NCBI GenBank assembly: GCA_028641055.1
Contig: CM054060.1
Coordinates: 210,638,445 to 210,702,444 of the forward strand
Direction: 5' to 3'
Source: Alopecurus myosuroides
Taxonomy: Eukaryota > Streptophyta > Magnoliopsida > Poales > Poaceae
DNA: 64,000 bases
The notes below the pieces were generated by a model, which saw only the letters and a program-made list of their open reading frames with translations, did not search any database and was not told the origin of the DNA. Shown here in pieces: positions 22,893-34,900 of this stretch (its first letter is position 1; each line of letters begins with the position of its first letter). The position numbers were made by a program, and so were the translations under genes.

Positions 22893-23271
22893 TCAGACAC
22901 TTTGGATGCCTCCGCTGTGTTGTAATGATGAATTGTTGGGACATGTGTCCTCTGGATGATTGTATTTGCTATCTCTGCTCTAGTGAGAGCTATTTGCAAC
23001 TTATTTCAATCTTTTGTGTCTTAGAGATATGTTGTGATATCAGTTGTTCAAAAGCCGTTGACGTACCATGTGTGTATGTTATGAAGTACGTCAATGGAAG
23101 TGTCTGGATTTCTATGGGATGGTTTACGCAGACGATAGATAGTAGAGAATGGTTGCCACACGTTTACGTGTTGGCCTGCTCATATTGAGATGCGGGTGCC
23201 GGTATGCCCCGTAAGCCATTTATCTACTGTTTAGCGGGCTGTGAGTATCCTCTAGAAGTCCGGGTGCGACA
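22893..23271 (+). repeat. Detached Ty3 LTR tail at the U1/U2 join
   Basis: Last 379 bp of the Ty3 LTR, from TCAGACA to GGGTGCGACA, fused to MULE sequence on its left. It shares several substitutions with the tail at 37342 that are absent from both full LTRs (for example GTGTGTATG, TTTACGCAG). Confidence 0.85.
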
Positions 23272-23419
23272 GTATCAGACTCACTTTCATCTTTTTCAGC
23301 TTCCTTCTTTTGTTTATTGAACTTCCTTTTGGAATTCTTCCTTTCGCTCCCAGTTCTAGCGCTTCTTTCATGTGCTTATTAAGCCGACATTGCTGGTTTG
23401 TATGGTTTGACTTTCCAAA

Positions 23420-25914
23420 CTATGCGTGATGTATGAAAGGTTCCCCTCTGATCTTTTCCCATTCTTCCTTGAAGTAGGAGATAGGTTCCCTGCTTTCCGC
23501 GCTTTTGCCTTTCCATTTGTTGGAGTTATCCTTCCCAAAGGCTACATTCTTTTGGGGGGTTTGTTGTGCATCTGGAGTGTTCTTGTTTTCAGAGCGAGCC
23601 GTCTTTTCAGCTTGCACAAGTCCATCTATATTTCCGGCTCTTGCTCTGATGTCGTCTTCGGCCTCTGCGTGCTCATTGGCGGTCGTTGGCATGGAACCTA
23701 GGTCCTTGTGCATTTTTTACCCAACCATGAAGGGTACTAGGCCGAGTTTAGACCATTGACGAAAGCATGCATTTCTTGAACGTCACTCACTCCAGAACAA
23801 CTATTCTTCATTGATGTCCATCTTGAAATAAAGTCGACGTACGACTCGTCTCCATATTGGACGCAACGGTTCATCTGGTTAATGCTTTTGGGTCGCTTGT
23901 ATGTACCTCGGAAGTGCTGAGCAAAAACTCTAGCCATATCCTCCCAGCGTTGATGGTAATCCATTAATCCAGTCGCGCGCTCCATCCAGCAACATCAGAA
24001 GTAAAAACTTTACAGCTTCGAAATTTGTCCCTTTGTTGATTTGGACGACGGTATAGTAATCTGAGAGCCATGTATCCAGGTTTGTACTTCCAGTATATTT
24101 TTGATAAGTTGGCCCGACTTTGGCAAAGCCAACATGTAGACTGATGTACCAGATCCTGTGAGTGAAGCACTTTCCGAAATACAGATCATCTCTTTCCGCC
24201 TTATCAGCGTGTGCAGAATAACTTCCAACTGAATGGACTGAGGCGGGATCTACTTCTCTCTGGCCCATTGTTGCGTGAATACGCTCGTCTTGGTTCATCC
24301 CCATGTCTTCCGGCATCCCGTCCTTTGGAATAAGGTGGAGTCCTACTTCTGAGTTGTTCCTTGTTTCTTGGTGGGGTTCGGGATCTCTCACACCTGTGAG
24401 GGTGTTCATATCTTCCAGCTTTATCTCCCGGGTTCCACGGAGGCGGCATTGCTTTGCCATCTTTCCCTGCACGAGTTTGACGGTGAGCATTATTGTCATC
24501 CTTCCGGTGTCTGTCGTCCTGATATTTGTCGGAACGTGGTTTTCTTTTATCTTCGCCTTTGGGCGGGTGAGAACCTGTCCTGGACGTTGCATCCCTATTA
24601 TTCGGAATTTTCTTGTCCTTCTTAGGATCTTCATTCTTTCCCTTTGAACTTCCTAAATCTCCAGGTTCGCTTGGATCGGGTGTTGCATCGGTGCACGTGG
24701 CGGTTTTGCACAAGGCAGAATCATCATGCAACTTGCCGGAACGTGTTTCGCCTCGCTGCTGCTGTTGTAATGTTTTTCCCAAAAAAGCATACACTCCCTG
24801 AAGCTTTTCGTCGTTGGAAGGTCGTCACTGAGGATGGCAAACACTGCTTCAGCATTATAAGTGGCGGTTTTTTAGATGTGTTCGCCCTTACAATTTGTGC
24901 TATTAACATGCCTTTGCCAAAATGGGTTTTCAAACCTCTTTTTAGCTGAAAGTTCTTCCGGCTTTGCAATTCCGGGAAACCTCGTGGGTTTAATTCCAGA
25001 TTTGTTCCGACGCTCTTATTCCTCGATTTCTTCTTGCTGCATTTTGACAGCAACCTAGGTTTTGAGGAGGTTTTCCCAGTCCGAAAAATATGTTGCTATT
25101 TCCGCATTATGGCTTGTCTCCTGTCTTTCAGCACTTCCGTTGGTTCATCTCTTGCAAACGGGGTTTGAATTAGATCGATTTCGTCGTGTTTCGACATTTG
25201 GGGAGCTGGCACCACCTCGACCTGCTTCTTTTTCTTTTCCGCTGTTTTTACACTGTTGTCTCCGTCGACTTCTAGGTTTTGGTTGGCTATATCAACCAAT
25301 TTGTCCAATTTTTTCTTCTGGGCTTTGGTGAATAGCTTTTTGGCAGTTTTCTTCTTCTTCTTCTTGGAGGATGGAGGTTTTTCTGAGGTTCGTCTTCCGT
25401 CAATTCCTTAATATCAGGATATTCCGAGTTATCCTCGCCTTCTTCTTCTCCGTTTTCGTTATCACTTGGCGGAGGTGTGTTGGGATTCGCTTCCTTTTCT
25501 TCCTCATTGTCCGGCTTTTTAGTCGGTCTGGCCATGAGTACTTCATGAAAGCTACCCCTGCATGGATTTGATCTTTCTTTCGAAATCATCAACATCATCA
25601 TCGGAATCTGTGTTGGCAGATGCAGATCTAGTTTCTGAGTCAAGCTTTGCTTCAATCGCGGCAAGCATGGATTCGGCTTCTGAGCTTGTCACCAGATTGG
25701 CGGATGTCGGGTCTTCCATCTTTTTTGTGGGTTTTTCTTTATCTGCCTCGTCCACGGGGTTTTGGTCTTCCGTGTTTTCGGTGATTTCTGATTGCACCAT
25801 GCCAACAAAGTGCGACGTGGGAGCAGACATCTCCTGAGAGACAATGAACCTGGTCATGCTTTGGCGATATGCCGACAATAGATCTTGGTTTGCCCCAATG
25901 TATGAATAAGGCAA
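23420..25914 (-). pseudogene. Retrotransposon gag pseudogene, U2
   Basis: Same broken gag as in U1, with the capsid core WEDMARVFAQHFRGTYKRP at 23985-23737. U2 has a private 5-bp deletion near 24817 (GTTGGAAGGTCG instead of GTTGGAGTAAAGGTCG) and a shorter CTT run near 25350. Confidence 0.8.
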
Positions 25915-26219
25915 ATCCGTTCTGAATCCGGCGTCAAAGCCGTCTTCTGCTGGACATATGGGGGTGGGATAAATTTACTTCCACCACGGAAACCCATTGC
26001 TTCCGCCGTTAAACCTATGAAAATGTTAGAAGATCCAATAGGAAGAATGCAAGCACTTACCAGGTGATTCCGTGCCGGCAAATAAGATCCGTTGTCGTCG
26101 AAGCGTCCGACGTTTCCGTCGAATTCCAAACTTCTGACAGTTATCGTGCTGCCTATTCCGCAGAGTATCCCCTCTTGAAACATGACTCCCGACGCGCTGG
26201 CCCCACGGTGGGCGCCAAC

Positions 26220-26767
26220 TGTCGAGTGTTCTTAGTTAGGTTCATGGCAAGGGGTGTCATAAGCCTGCTGGTAGAGTTGTGGGAGAGATGGAGGTGAGGA
26301 CACAATTTACCCAGGTTCGGTACGTCGCAACTAAGGCGGCGTTCCTACTCCTGCAACGTCACTAAATCAGGGCTAAACCCTGATGTATACAAAGTACAAC
26401 GTTAGTAGGATTTCTCTATCTCGGCGAGGATGTACTCTCGGCGATCTAACTTCTAACTTCTAACTTGTAAAGTTCTGCCTTTTAGACTGCTCCCGTCCGG
26501 CTTTATATAGATAGTCGGACTAGGTCTTCCCGGAAGGAAACCTTGAAGTATACGAAAAGTATTCCTATTCTTAGAAAGTAAGACACCGGCTTATTTTCCA
26601 AGCCGGATCACGTATTTGGCCGTGATTCGGGTTCTTCTAAAATCCACCTTCCTATGCGTCGGCTTACTAGGCCGCGCAATGGATCTTGCTCCATTACCCG
26701 TGGGGCACCCTGATAATTCGGCCTCTAGCCAATGCCAGATATACTCCCATTTGACATATATCCGACA
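26220..26767 (-). repeat. LTR of minus-strand element, U2
   Basis: 548 bp, TG...CA, same as U1. The adjacent primer site (26200-26217) keeps the GGCGCC form. Confidence 0.8.
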
Positions 26768-27492
26768 TCTCAAAGATAGGACAAAAACTCTATAGAGAGA
26801 GATTTTTTTTATAATTGGAACAAAAGCTCGGAATAAAGATATGAGCAAAAGTTAGGAACAAAAAGCTCTAGAGAAATACGAACAAATGTTTGGAACAAAA
26901 CTCGTGGAACAAAAAAAATACAATCTTCCACTCATGGATCCAAATGCAATGGAACAAAATTTTACCACTCGTGGAACCAAACACTATGGAACAAAAGAAT
27001 TTACCAAACATACTGGAAAAATAGGAGTACAAATTACCAACCATGGAACAAATTACGAGTACATATGGAATATAAAATTTAGCACCAAGAACAATTTTCT
27101 AACATTAACCCATAGAACTTAAAATTAGGTCTCATGAATTTGACTAATTAGAATAATACAAAATTATATGCGCAATAAAATTATAACAATTGATTGAAAA
27201 ATAAACCTAGATGGAATAAAAAAATAACCTAGACAAAAAAAATCAACGCTCAGGCAACATAACCATACTAGAAAACCTTAAAAAATAACGCGAAAAAAGA
27301 AAAAAAATTGGAAATTTATCAACAGGGAAAATAAAATGAAAGAAAGAGGAAAAAAAGAAAGAAGAAAGAAGGGGAAAATACACAACAAAATAGAAAAATA
27401 GCTAAAATAAATAAAGAAAGAAAACATGAAATAAAGAAAGAAAATTTGTGAAAGAAATTACGTTATACAATAGTAGGGAACGAAAACACATA

Positions 27493-27602
27493 CCCTCTCC
27501 AATCAACAGTATTTGTCTTCCATTTATCCAAATATGAACATATCTATACACTAAAATATGTCTAGATAAAATAATATTTGGAGTATTGTTGAACGGAGAA
27601 AG
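27493..27602. mobile_element. Stowaway-type MITE, U2
   Basis: 110 bp with TA on both sides, same as in U1 apart from a few substitutions. Confidence 0.8.
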
Positions 27603-27745
27603 TACATATTAGCAAGGAAAAAAATATACAATAAATATAATATGTTTAACGTTTTTTAGACAAAACGTATCTAGACATGTATTAATGTGTAGGTACGTGA
27701 GCTGACGAAACGGCGGACCAATCGCCCGGGCGATAGCGAGGGTTT

Positions 27746-28092
27746 CGGCAAATCCTATTTGCCGCCCGCAGCGGCAAACATTAGATGCACCTCCTAAGAG
27801 GGCGTTTAGTGGGCCGGGCCATCCTAGGGCGAATCTCAGGGTTTTTTTCTGTGTTATTTTGTCCAGTTTTTTCCATTTGTTTTTTGTACCATTTTTTTGT
27901 TTTCCTTTTCTCTTTTTCTGTGTTCATTTTTCTTTATTTATTTTTCAATTTTTTTTGTTTAAATTTATTTTTGTTTAGTTTTTTAGTATTTTTTTATTGA
28001 CAAAGAAAGGAAACGAGTTGAATGGGCGGCCCAGAGCGCCGTCCCGCAGGCGGCGAGAGCGAAGTGCCGCCTGCTGCGGGCTGCAAATAGCA
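27746..28092. mobile_element. MULE-type MITE, left part, U2
   Basis: Same as 13650-13995. The preceding 9 bp here are CGAGGGTTT (27737-27745). Confidence 0.65.
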
Positions 28093-28430
28093 TCTATTTT
28101 TTAAAAAAATAATATATATTTTAATAGAAAGTAAAAAAATAATACGCGAAATTCAGAATTTTCAAAAATATTGGGTTGTCGTGTTCCGCGAAGGCGACTA
28201 GCGCCCTGTCGCGATGCGCGACTTCGATTGCTCCGCCAAAACCGCATGGCGCGCGCTGATAGGCCGGGACACGTCGACGCGCTTGTCGCTGTGCGCACGG
28301 GCCAGTCGCGTACGGCGACAACGACTGGCTGGCCAGTCGCGCTCTGGCACTGCGACTGGGCCAGGTAATCGCAGTGGCAGACCACGATAGGTCCCAGACC
28401 ACCCCCTGCGCGCATTCTTCTTCCCTCTCC
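28093..28430 (+). repeat. MULE left TIR and subterminal region, U2
   Basis: TIR 28093-28187, preceded by CAAATAGCA. The GTCGC-rich subterminal region follows, as in U1. Confidence 0.85.
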
Positions 28431-28989
28431 CTTGCTTCTTTTTTCCTCATTCTTTCTTCTTCCTCTAAGCAAGTTCTTGCTCGAATTTTTCCAGCATATT
28501 GGACCAACGAAAACTCGATTTTCCACCGTAGTTGGATTGTAGAGGGCTAGAGGAGGCAAGGGAACACTCGATCCCGTGATGAGCTAGCTTGTGGTGGTTG
28601 TTGTGGTGGAGGTGGTGCTTGGGGTGGTGGAGATGGCTGCAATGGTGATGGAGCTGGTGTTCGCGGTGCTGTCCGTGGGCTGCGTTGCCGTCGTGTTGCT
28701 GCGCTGACCCGACAACGACGACTTGGATTGTCACGCTGGAAGGGTATGATTTCGACGCGATTTCTCTCTTATTTTGTACATGTTTTACGTGTTGTTGTTA
28801 GATGCGTGCGAGTATATAGTTTTATAGTTATATTAGTAAAATTGGTCGGCTAAAATCGCTAGGTATATATGTAGACTTTTTTTGTTAGATGCGTGAGAGT
28901 ATTTTTATTTATGTTAGGTGCGATCGTAATAAGTAGTTGAGCGCATAAATATTGAATAACTGACTAATATAACGCGGCGGTTATTTTCT

Positions 28990-31809
28990 ATGCCATCACA
29001 GATGTCTGATTTAGTGAAGTTCATGTTTTTTTACGGTTCTGGAACTGTAGAAGAAAATAAGCTGGGACTTGATTTGCGTTCGTATGACAGTATAGATGTT
29101 GAACTGTGTGCGCCGCAATCATGGAGTCTTAGCCAGTTGACAGAATGGTTGACAGGAAGTTTAGGTCTTGATACTGAAACTTACACCGTCGGTGTACATG
29201 CTCTGTGGAGTCGGTCAAGATCAAACCCTTTATTTTATTTGAGGGCGATAGAGCGGGACTCTCAGTGGACTAACTGGTTACAAGGTTGCGAAAAGAGGAG
29301 TGTAAATCCTATCACCTTAGTACTCCCTGTCAAGAAGGAGGTGATTGAACCTGAGGTTGATTATGGGTACAATCCTAGACAGAGCAGCCAAGGGATTAAC
29401 TATTCAGGTGAAGGTCAATATTATGAAACTGGACAGAGTAGTCAAGCAGTTGGAGGCGATGCCGGTAGTCCTGACATAGAAATAGGCCATAACAGTCAAA
29501 CTGGTTATGTTAGCGGTGAGGCGGATGGTGACGAGATTGACGGGCAGATGCAGAACCAGATGGAAGATGAAGATACAGATATTGAAAGTCTGTATAACGA
29601 TGATTCTGATGAGTCATATGAAGAAGTGGACGAAATGGTGCAGCCTAATCCTGCATCATGGAGGCAAGACTTCTCTTCGGCAATGACCGTCAACGATGGG
29701 TATGATTCTGCCTAGCAATATCATCAGAACAACATTGCGTCGGGTGCTATGTATCCTGATAAGGAAGCTCTGAAGGATGCAATAATTAATTGGGCAATGT
29801 CGACACAAAGAGTTTTTAAAACTAAGGTAAGTCAGAAATACTTGACAATGGAGTGTGTTGACATCAACTGTCCCGGGAGGGTGCATGGATATCTCCCTAA
29901 GTATGGAACAAGTTAGAAGATCAGTGACTTGATTCAGCACACATGTGTTCATTCAAGTATACCACAAGCTCATAAGAACCTTTCATCTACTCTTATTGCT
30001 CGGTTGCTTTACACCGAGATAGTGGAGAGCAAAGCGATGTTAGTGAAAGATATCTAGACGAAAGTGTTTGTCAGGTTTAAGTACCATATTTCCTATGGCA
30101 CCGCTTGGAGGGCTAAGCAAAGGGCCCTTGAGAACAGATTTGGTTCGTTTTTTGATGCTTATGACTCTGTTGTTCGGCTACTGCTCGCACTCCATAACTG
30201 GAATCCAGGCACCTATGTGGATATCCAAGACTGGTATATGCCAGAGTTCCCGACAGTCAGGGTACTTCATCGAGTGTTCTTCTCTTTCGGTGTTTGCATC
30301 GAAGCTTTCAATCATTGTCGACCAGTGATTTGTGTAGATGGCACTTTTCTTACTGGCAAGTACAGGGGTCAGATCCTTACAGCCATTGGTACAGACGACA
30401 ACAATCAAGTCGTTCCACTTGCATTTGCTTTTGTTGAGAGCGAGAACATTGAAAGCTGGACATGGTTCTTTAGGCAGCTGAAAATAGCAGTGGTGAAGGA
30501 TAATAAGAATGTGTGCATCCTTCATGACAGGCATGCATGTATATTGAGTGCGATAAAGACACTCACAAACCCTTTGCCTGGTGAACCAACTCTGTGGACT
30601 GACATGCAGAGCCGTTGGTGTATGCGTCACCTGGGGGCCAATTTCTTCTCTCAGTTCAGAAACAAGAACCTTATGAATCTTTTCAAGAAACTCTGCAAGC
30701 AGAATCAGGAATGGAAGTACACGCTGATACGCGGTAGACTGAATGTGTGCACACAAAGACATGTAAGGGATAGAAGACTTGCACGGGACGCAGCAGTGGC
30801 GGCACATGTACAAGCAGTAGCTGCCCAGTTAGCAACAGGATCAGCTGCCTTGGAAGAGGAGCCTGTTGGCCTGTGTGACTTGCCTGGATTCGACCCGCCT
30901 GGTACGAGGAGAAGGCTAGGGAGGACGATTAAAACCTTTGAGCAGTGGATCGAGCACGAGCCTCTAGAGATATGGTCTTTGTTGCATGACACACATGGAT
31001 CAAGGTACGGTGTTATGACAACCAACCTTGCTGAAACATATAACTTTGTTCTCAGAGGCAACCGGGCTTTGCCACTGACAGCCATTGTGGAGGAAATTTT
31101 TTATGGAACCGTGAAATACTTCAGAGATAGACGTCAAAGAGCTCATCAGCATATCATCAATAACCCAAACACACGCTACTGTGAAAAGATTATGAACTAC
31201 ATGAATGAGAAGATGGAAAAGGCTAGGTCACACACAGTTATCTCCATCGGAAATCAAGAAAGGAGGTTCGAGATGCGCTTAGCTAACAACAAGTTTGGAT
31301 GTGGTAATGAGTTGAGGACGCACGAGGTCAAAATTTGTAATGAAGTTTGGCCAAGGTGCGAGTGCACATGCAACAAACCTAAGTCGCTTCACCTTCCATG
31401 CTCACATGTTCTTGCTGCTTGTGGGCAACTCGGTCTCGATGCAATTTCATTTGTGTCTCCATATTATATGAAAGAGTCTGTCCTGAATACATGGACAGGT
31501 GAGCTGATGGGATTTCGTTCAATGGGTAATTTTAACACCGTTAACTCTGCTGAGAGACACTACATTCCAGACCCCACTAAAATGCGTACAAGTAGAGGTA
31601 GACGACAGTGTCAGCGCATCTGCAATTATATGGATGAATCTGAAGCAGGAGGCCCAACTAGGCAATGCATTCTATGCAATCAGTTTGGCCATAGGGACCC
31701 TAATTGTCCAACTTATGTCATTGCCGGCGGTCGTGGTCGTGCTAGAGGCACTCGTGGCGGAAGAGGGAGAGCACGTCGTGGTCGTGGTATTCCGGATTTA
31801 AATTTGTAA
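28990..31809 (+). pseudogene. mudrA: MULE transposase (mudrA-like), U2, best preserved copy
   Basis: A single frame of 940 codons, interrupted only by three TAG codons at 29713, 29914 and 30055, all shared with U1 and U3. The first ATG is at 28990. If the leader intron ending CACAG is spliced, translation would start at the in-frame ATG at 29002. From residue 359 the final 581 codons are open. Catalytic acidic residues fall near residues 450, 513 and 682. The SWIM finger (CECTCNKPKSLHLPCSH), CCHC knuckle and Arg-Gly tail are intact. At least two of the stops fit CAG or TGG mutated to TAG. Expression of a functional enzyme is unlikely. Confidence 0.9.
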
Positions 31810-31970
31810 TATGTGTGGAACTATGTTTTAAATTTGTAATATGTGTGGAACTATGTTTTAAATTTGTTATGACTCTCGCACTAGTTATAAATTTGTAATA
31901 ATTATGGACCTATGTTTTAAATTTTGATTACACTCGTACATTGTGTGCAAAATGTTGTAATAAGTGCAGG

Positions 31971-34900
31971 ATGTTGTTGTTGCGTCGGGAGATCGACGTA
32001 ACCCACCGGGGACGGTTACTACAGGAAAAAGTCCTCCCCACACTGATCACCCGCACTCCTAGGGAGTACTGGAGGATTCACCATGCCTGGGTTCAACGGT
32101 ATGTATTATAAAAACTGCATTGTACACTGAAAGCGCATGGTTCCCCCATATGTGGTTTTGGTAATTAATGACAATCCTTATGGACTAATGTTTGCATTGA
32201 GTTATCCTTGTAGATCTTGTCCATAGGAAATAATGGAGTTAATGTGTTGAACTATATTAGCTTCCTTGATGACCATTGTTATATTTATGGATTTATATGA
32301 AGAATGGTCTTGGTTTGAGTTGAGCTTATTGCTAGTATGTCTTGAAGAAAAGGATTAGGTGATCTTTCATTATTATCTTCAAGACATCATCTTTAGAAGT
32401 GAGAAGTAAAGATAAAAGGTTGATCAAGCAAGCGATCAACACACGAAGCTACAAGTTATACCAAGTGGGATTGTGTATCCCATGGTATGGTAAGCATTTG
32501 TCAATATAGCTTTGCGAACTAACCCATGATATGTGTGTTTCGCATCTCTATGTGTGGTTAGGTATCTTTCCATGGGCATGAACCAAAAGGAAGATTTCAT
32601 ATAGCCCATGGTCTATGTCGTCGGCAAGCGGTGTTTGTCATCTAGCTTGACGTGGAAGCTCAAGTGAAGCATTAGAAGATATCCTATGCTTGATGCTTGC
32701 CACCCTTTTGGAGATTGTGGCCTTGTGAAGATTTGCCGAAGGGTCTCTCCCATAATGGTGTATGGGGGAGCAACTTGCAAGTCTTCATCAAGCGGAGTTT
32801 GTGCTAGCAAGCGCAATCAAGAAAGAAGATCCAACTTGAGAGAGTCAAGATCGTCATCATCTAGCTCAAGTGGAATGCTCAAGACAAAGGTATAATCTTG
32901 ATAGGTTTTCTATTTTACCGGTCTCGTGTCTTTGGGAGACCGGGTTATAGGATAGATAGTCGTACTATCAAGAGGGACTCTCAAGTGAGTAACTCGATCG
33001 AATCGTTATGGAGAGCTCAAACCTTTGCATACTTTGCATATCATCTTTCTTGGTTCTTATTTGGCTTTTGTCTCCTTTGGGTTTTAGTGCTTGTCGTGAT
33101 CTTCATGACAAGCCTTGGTTTCTCGAAAACGGATTTCGTAAGAAAAACTTGTTGCGTTTTCGGTGGTGAAAATATTCCGTTCGTCTTTGAGAATGTTCCC
33201 ACACCTTCCATGTGTGGTAACTTGTCCATACTTTGAGGTATCAATATTTTCCGTTCATCTTTTTATTTGGATACTCCTTGCTGTTATCTTTCCAATGCAA
33301 TTGGATTTATCTCATTCGGAGTTCATTTGCAAAAGTTATGGGGTTTCTAGTTCAGCCTCTCTGTTTTAGAACTCAACCGGATATTCCGGTTAGGATAGTT
33401 TTGGTCCATATTCGGGACAGAGATGAGCCGGATTATTTGGAACCTGAATATTCATCTCAAACCGGATATTCCGGTTGTGGAGTTTTTGCTCGAAAACGAC
33501 TAAGGACCGGAGTCAAAACTTTCTGGAGTGAACCGGATTATTTGAACCGGATTATTCGGGGCATACCGGATATTCCGGTTTGGGCAATTTTCGGACCATA
33601 TTTCACACTGGCATGGGCCGGATTATTTGTACCGGATTATTCACTTCGGACCGGATATTCCGGTCAGACCGGATATTCCGGTCCAGTTTTGAACCGGATA
33701 TTCTGGTCTACACTGCACACAAACGGCTAGTTTTTGTGGGGACCTATTTAAGGGGGCTTTCTTCCCCATTGGTCCCCAAGTCTTCCAAGCACGATTTTTC
33801 CTCTCTCCCCCACCATTGTTGACCTTGGAAGCTTGCCCCTCTCCTAATCCCTCCTATGATTCTTGCATATCTTTGAGGGAGAAGGTAGAGGAGATCTAGA
33901 TCTACATTTACACCAATCCATCTTCCTTCTTAGTGAGGGAAACTTAGTAGATCTTGATCTTGGAGTTCTTGGTGTTTCTCCTCCATTGTTCTTCCTCTCT
34001 TATTCCCCCATAAGCATTTGTTGCTTTGTTGGAATTTGAGAGTGAAGGATTTGAGCACTTGTGCTCTTGCCATTTGCATCGGTTGCATCGGTTTGTTCTC
34101 TCCACGAGGATTCATGGAAGTTGAAAGTTTGTGAGCTTGTTACTCTTGGGTCTTGGACCCTAGACGACTTGTGGTGTTCTTGGGAGCCTCCAATTGAGTT
34201 GTGGATGCATGCTCCAAGATTGTGGTGACACCGAGAGCCTCCAATTGAGTTGTGGATGCGTGCCTCGGGTTTGAAGGTTGCCAATAGTGGAAGGTGAACT
34301 AGGCCTTTGTGGTGGGGTTCATCGGAGAATAGGGTGAGGCCTTTGTGGCGTTGAGTAGGCCTTCGTGGTGAGCTCACGCCCCTCCAACGAGACGTACTCC
34401 CCTTTGTGGGAGGAACTCGGGAATACATCTTCGTCTCCGTGTGCCTCGGTTATTTCTATACCCGAGCTTTTTACTTATGCAATTTACATTGTGATAGCCT
34501 TCGAGCTTGAAGTTATATATCTTGCTATCACCTTGTTACTTGTCTTGCTTAGCATAAGTTGTTGGTTCATCTAGTTGACCCTAGAATATTTAGGTTGTAT
34601 GCTTGTTAATTTAAACACCTAGTTTATTTCCGCATTTAGCAAGCTTTAACCGGAAAAGTTTTAATCGCCTATTCACCCCCCTCTAGGCGACATCGTTGTC
34701 CGTTCATACACATACCTACTAATCAGTCACGTGAATTTAATAATTGTACTTTCGCTGTTGTAGGTTGTAATGGAGTGGTCTTCTACCTTTCGCGCGACTG
34801 GTAGAGCACAGAGATGGCGGTACACGCGTGTTGATTGACCACTCTCTACTCTCTTGCCTGGTGGACCGATGGAGGCCCGAGACACATACCTTTCACTTCC

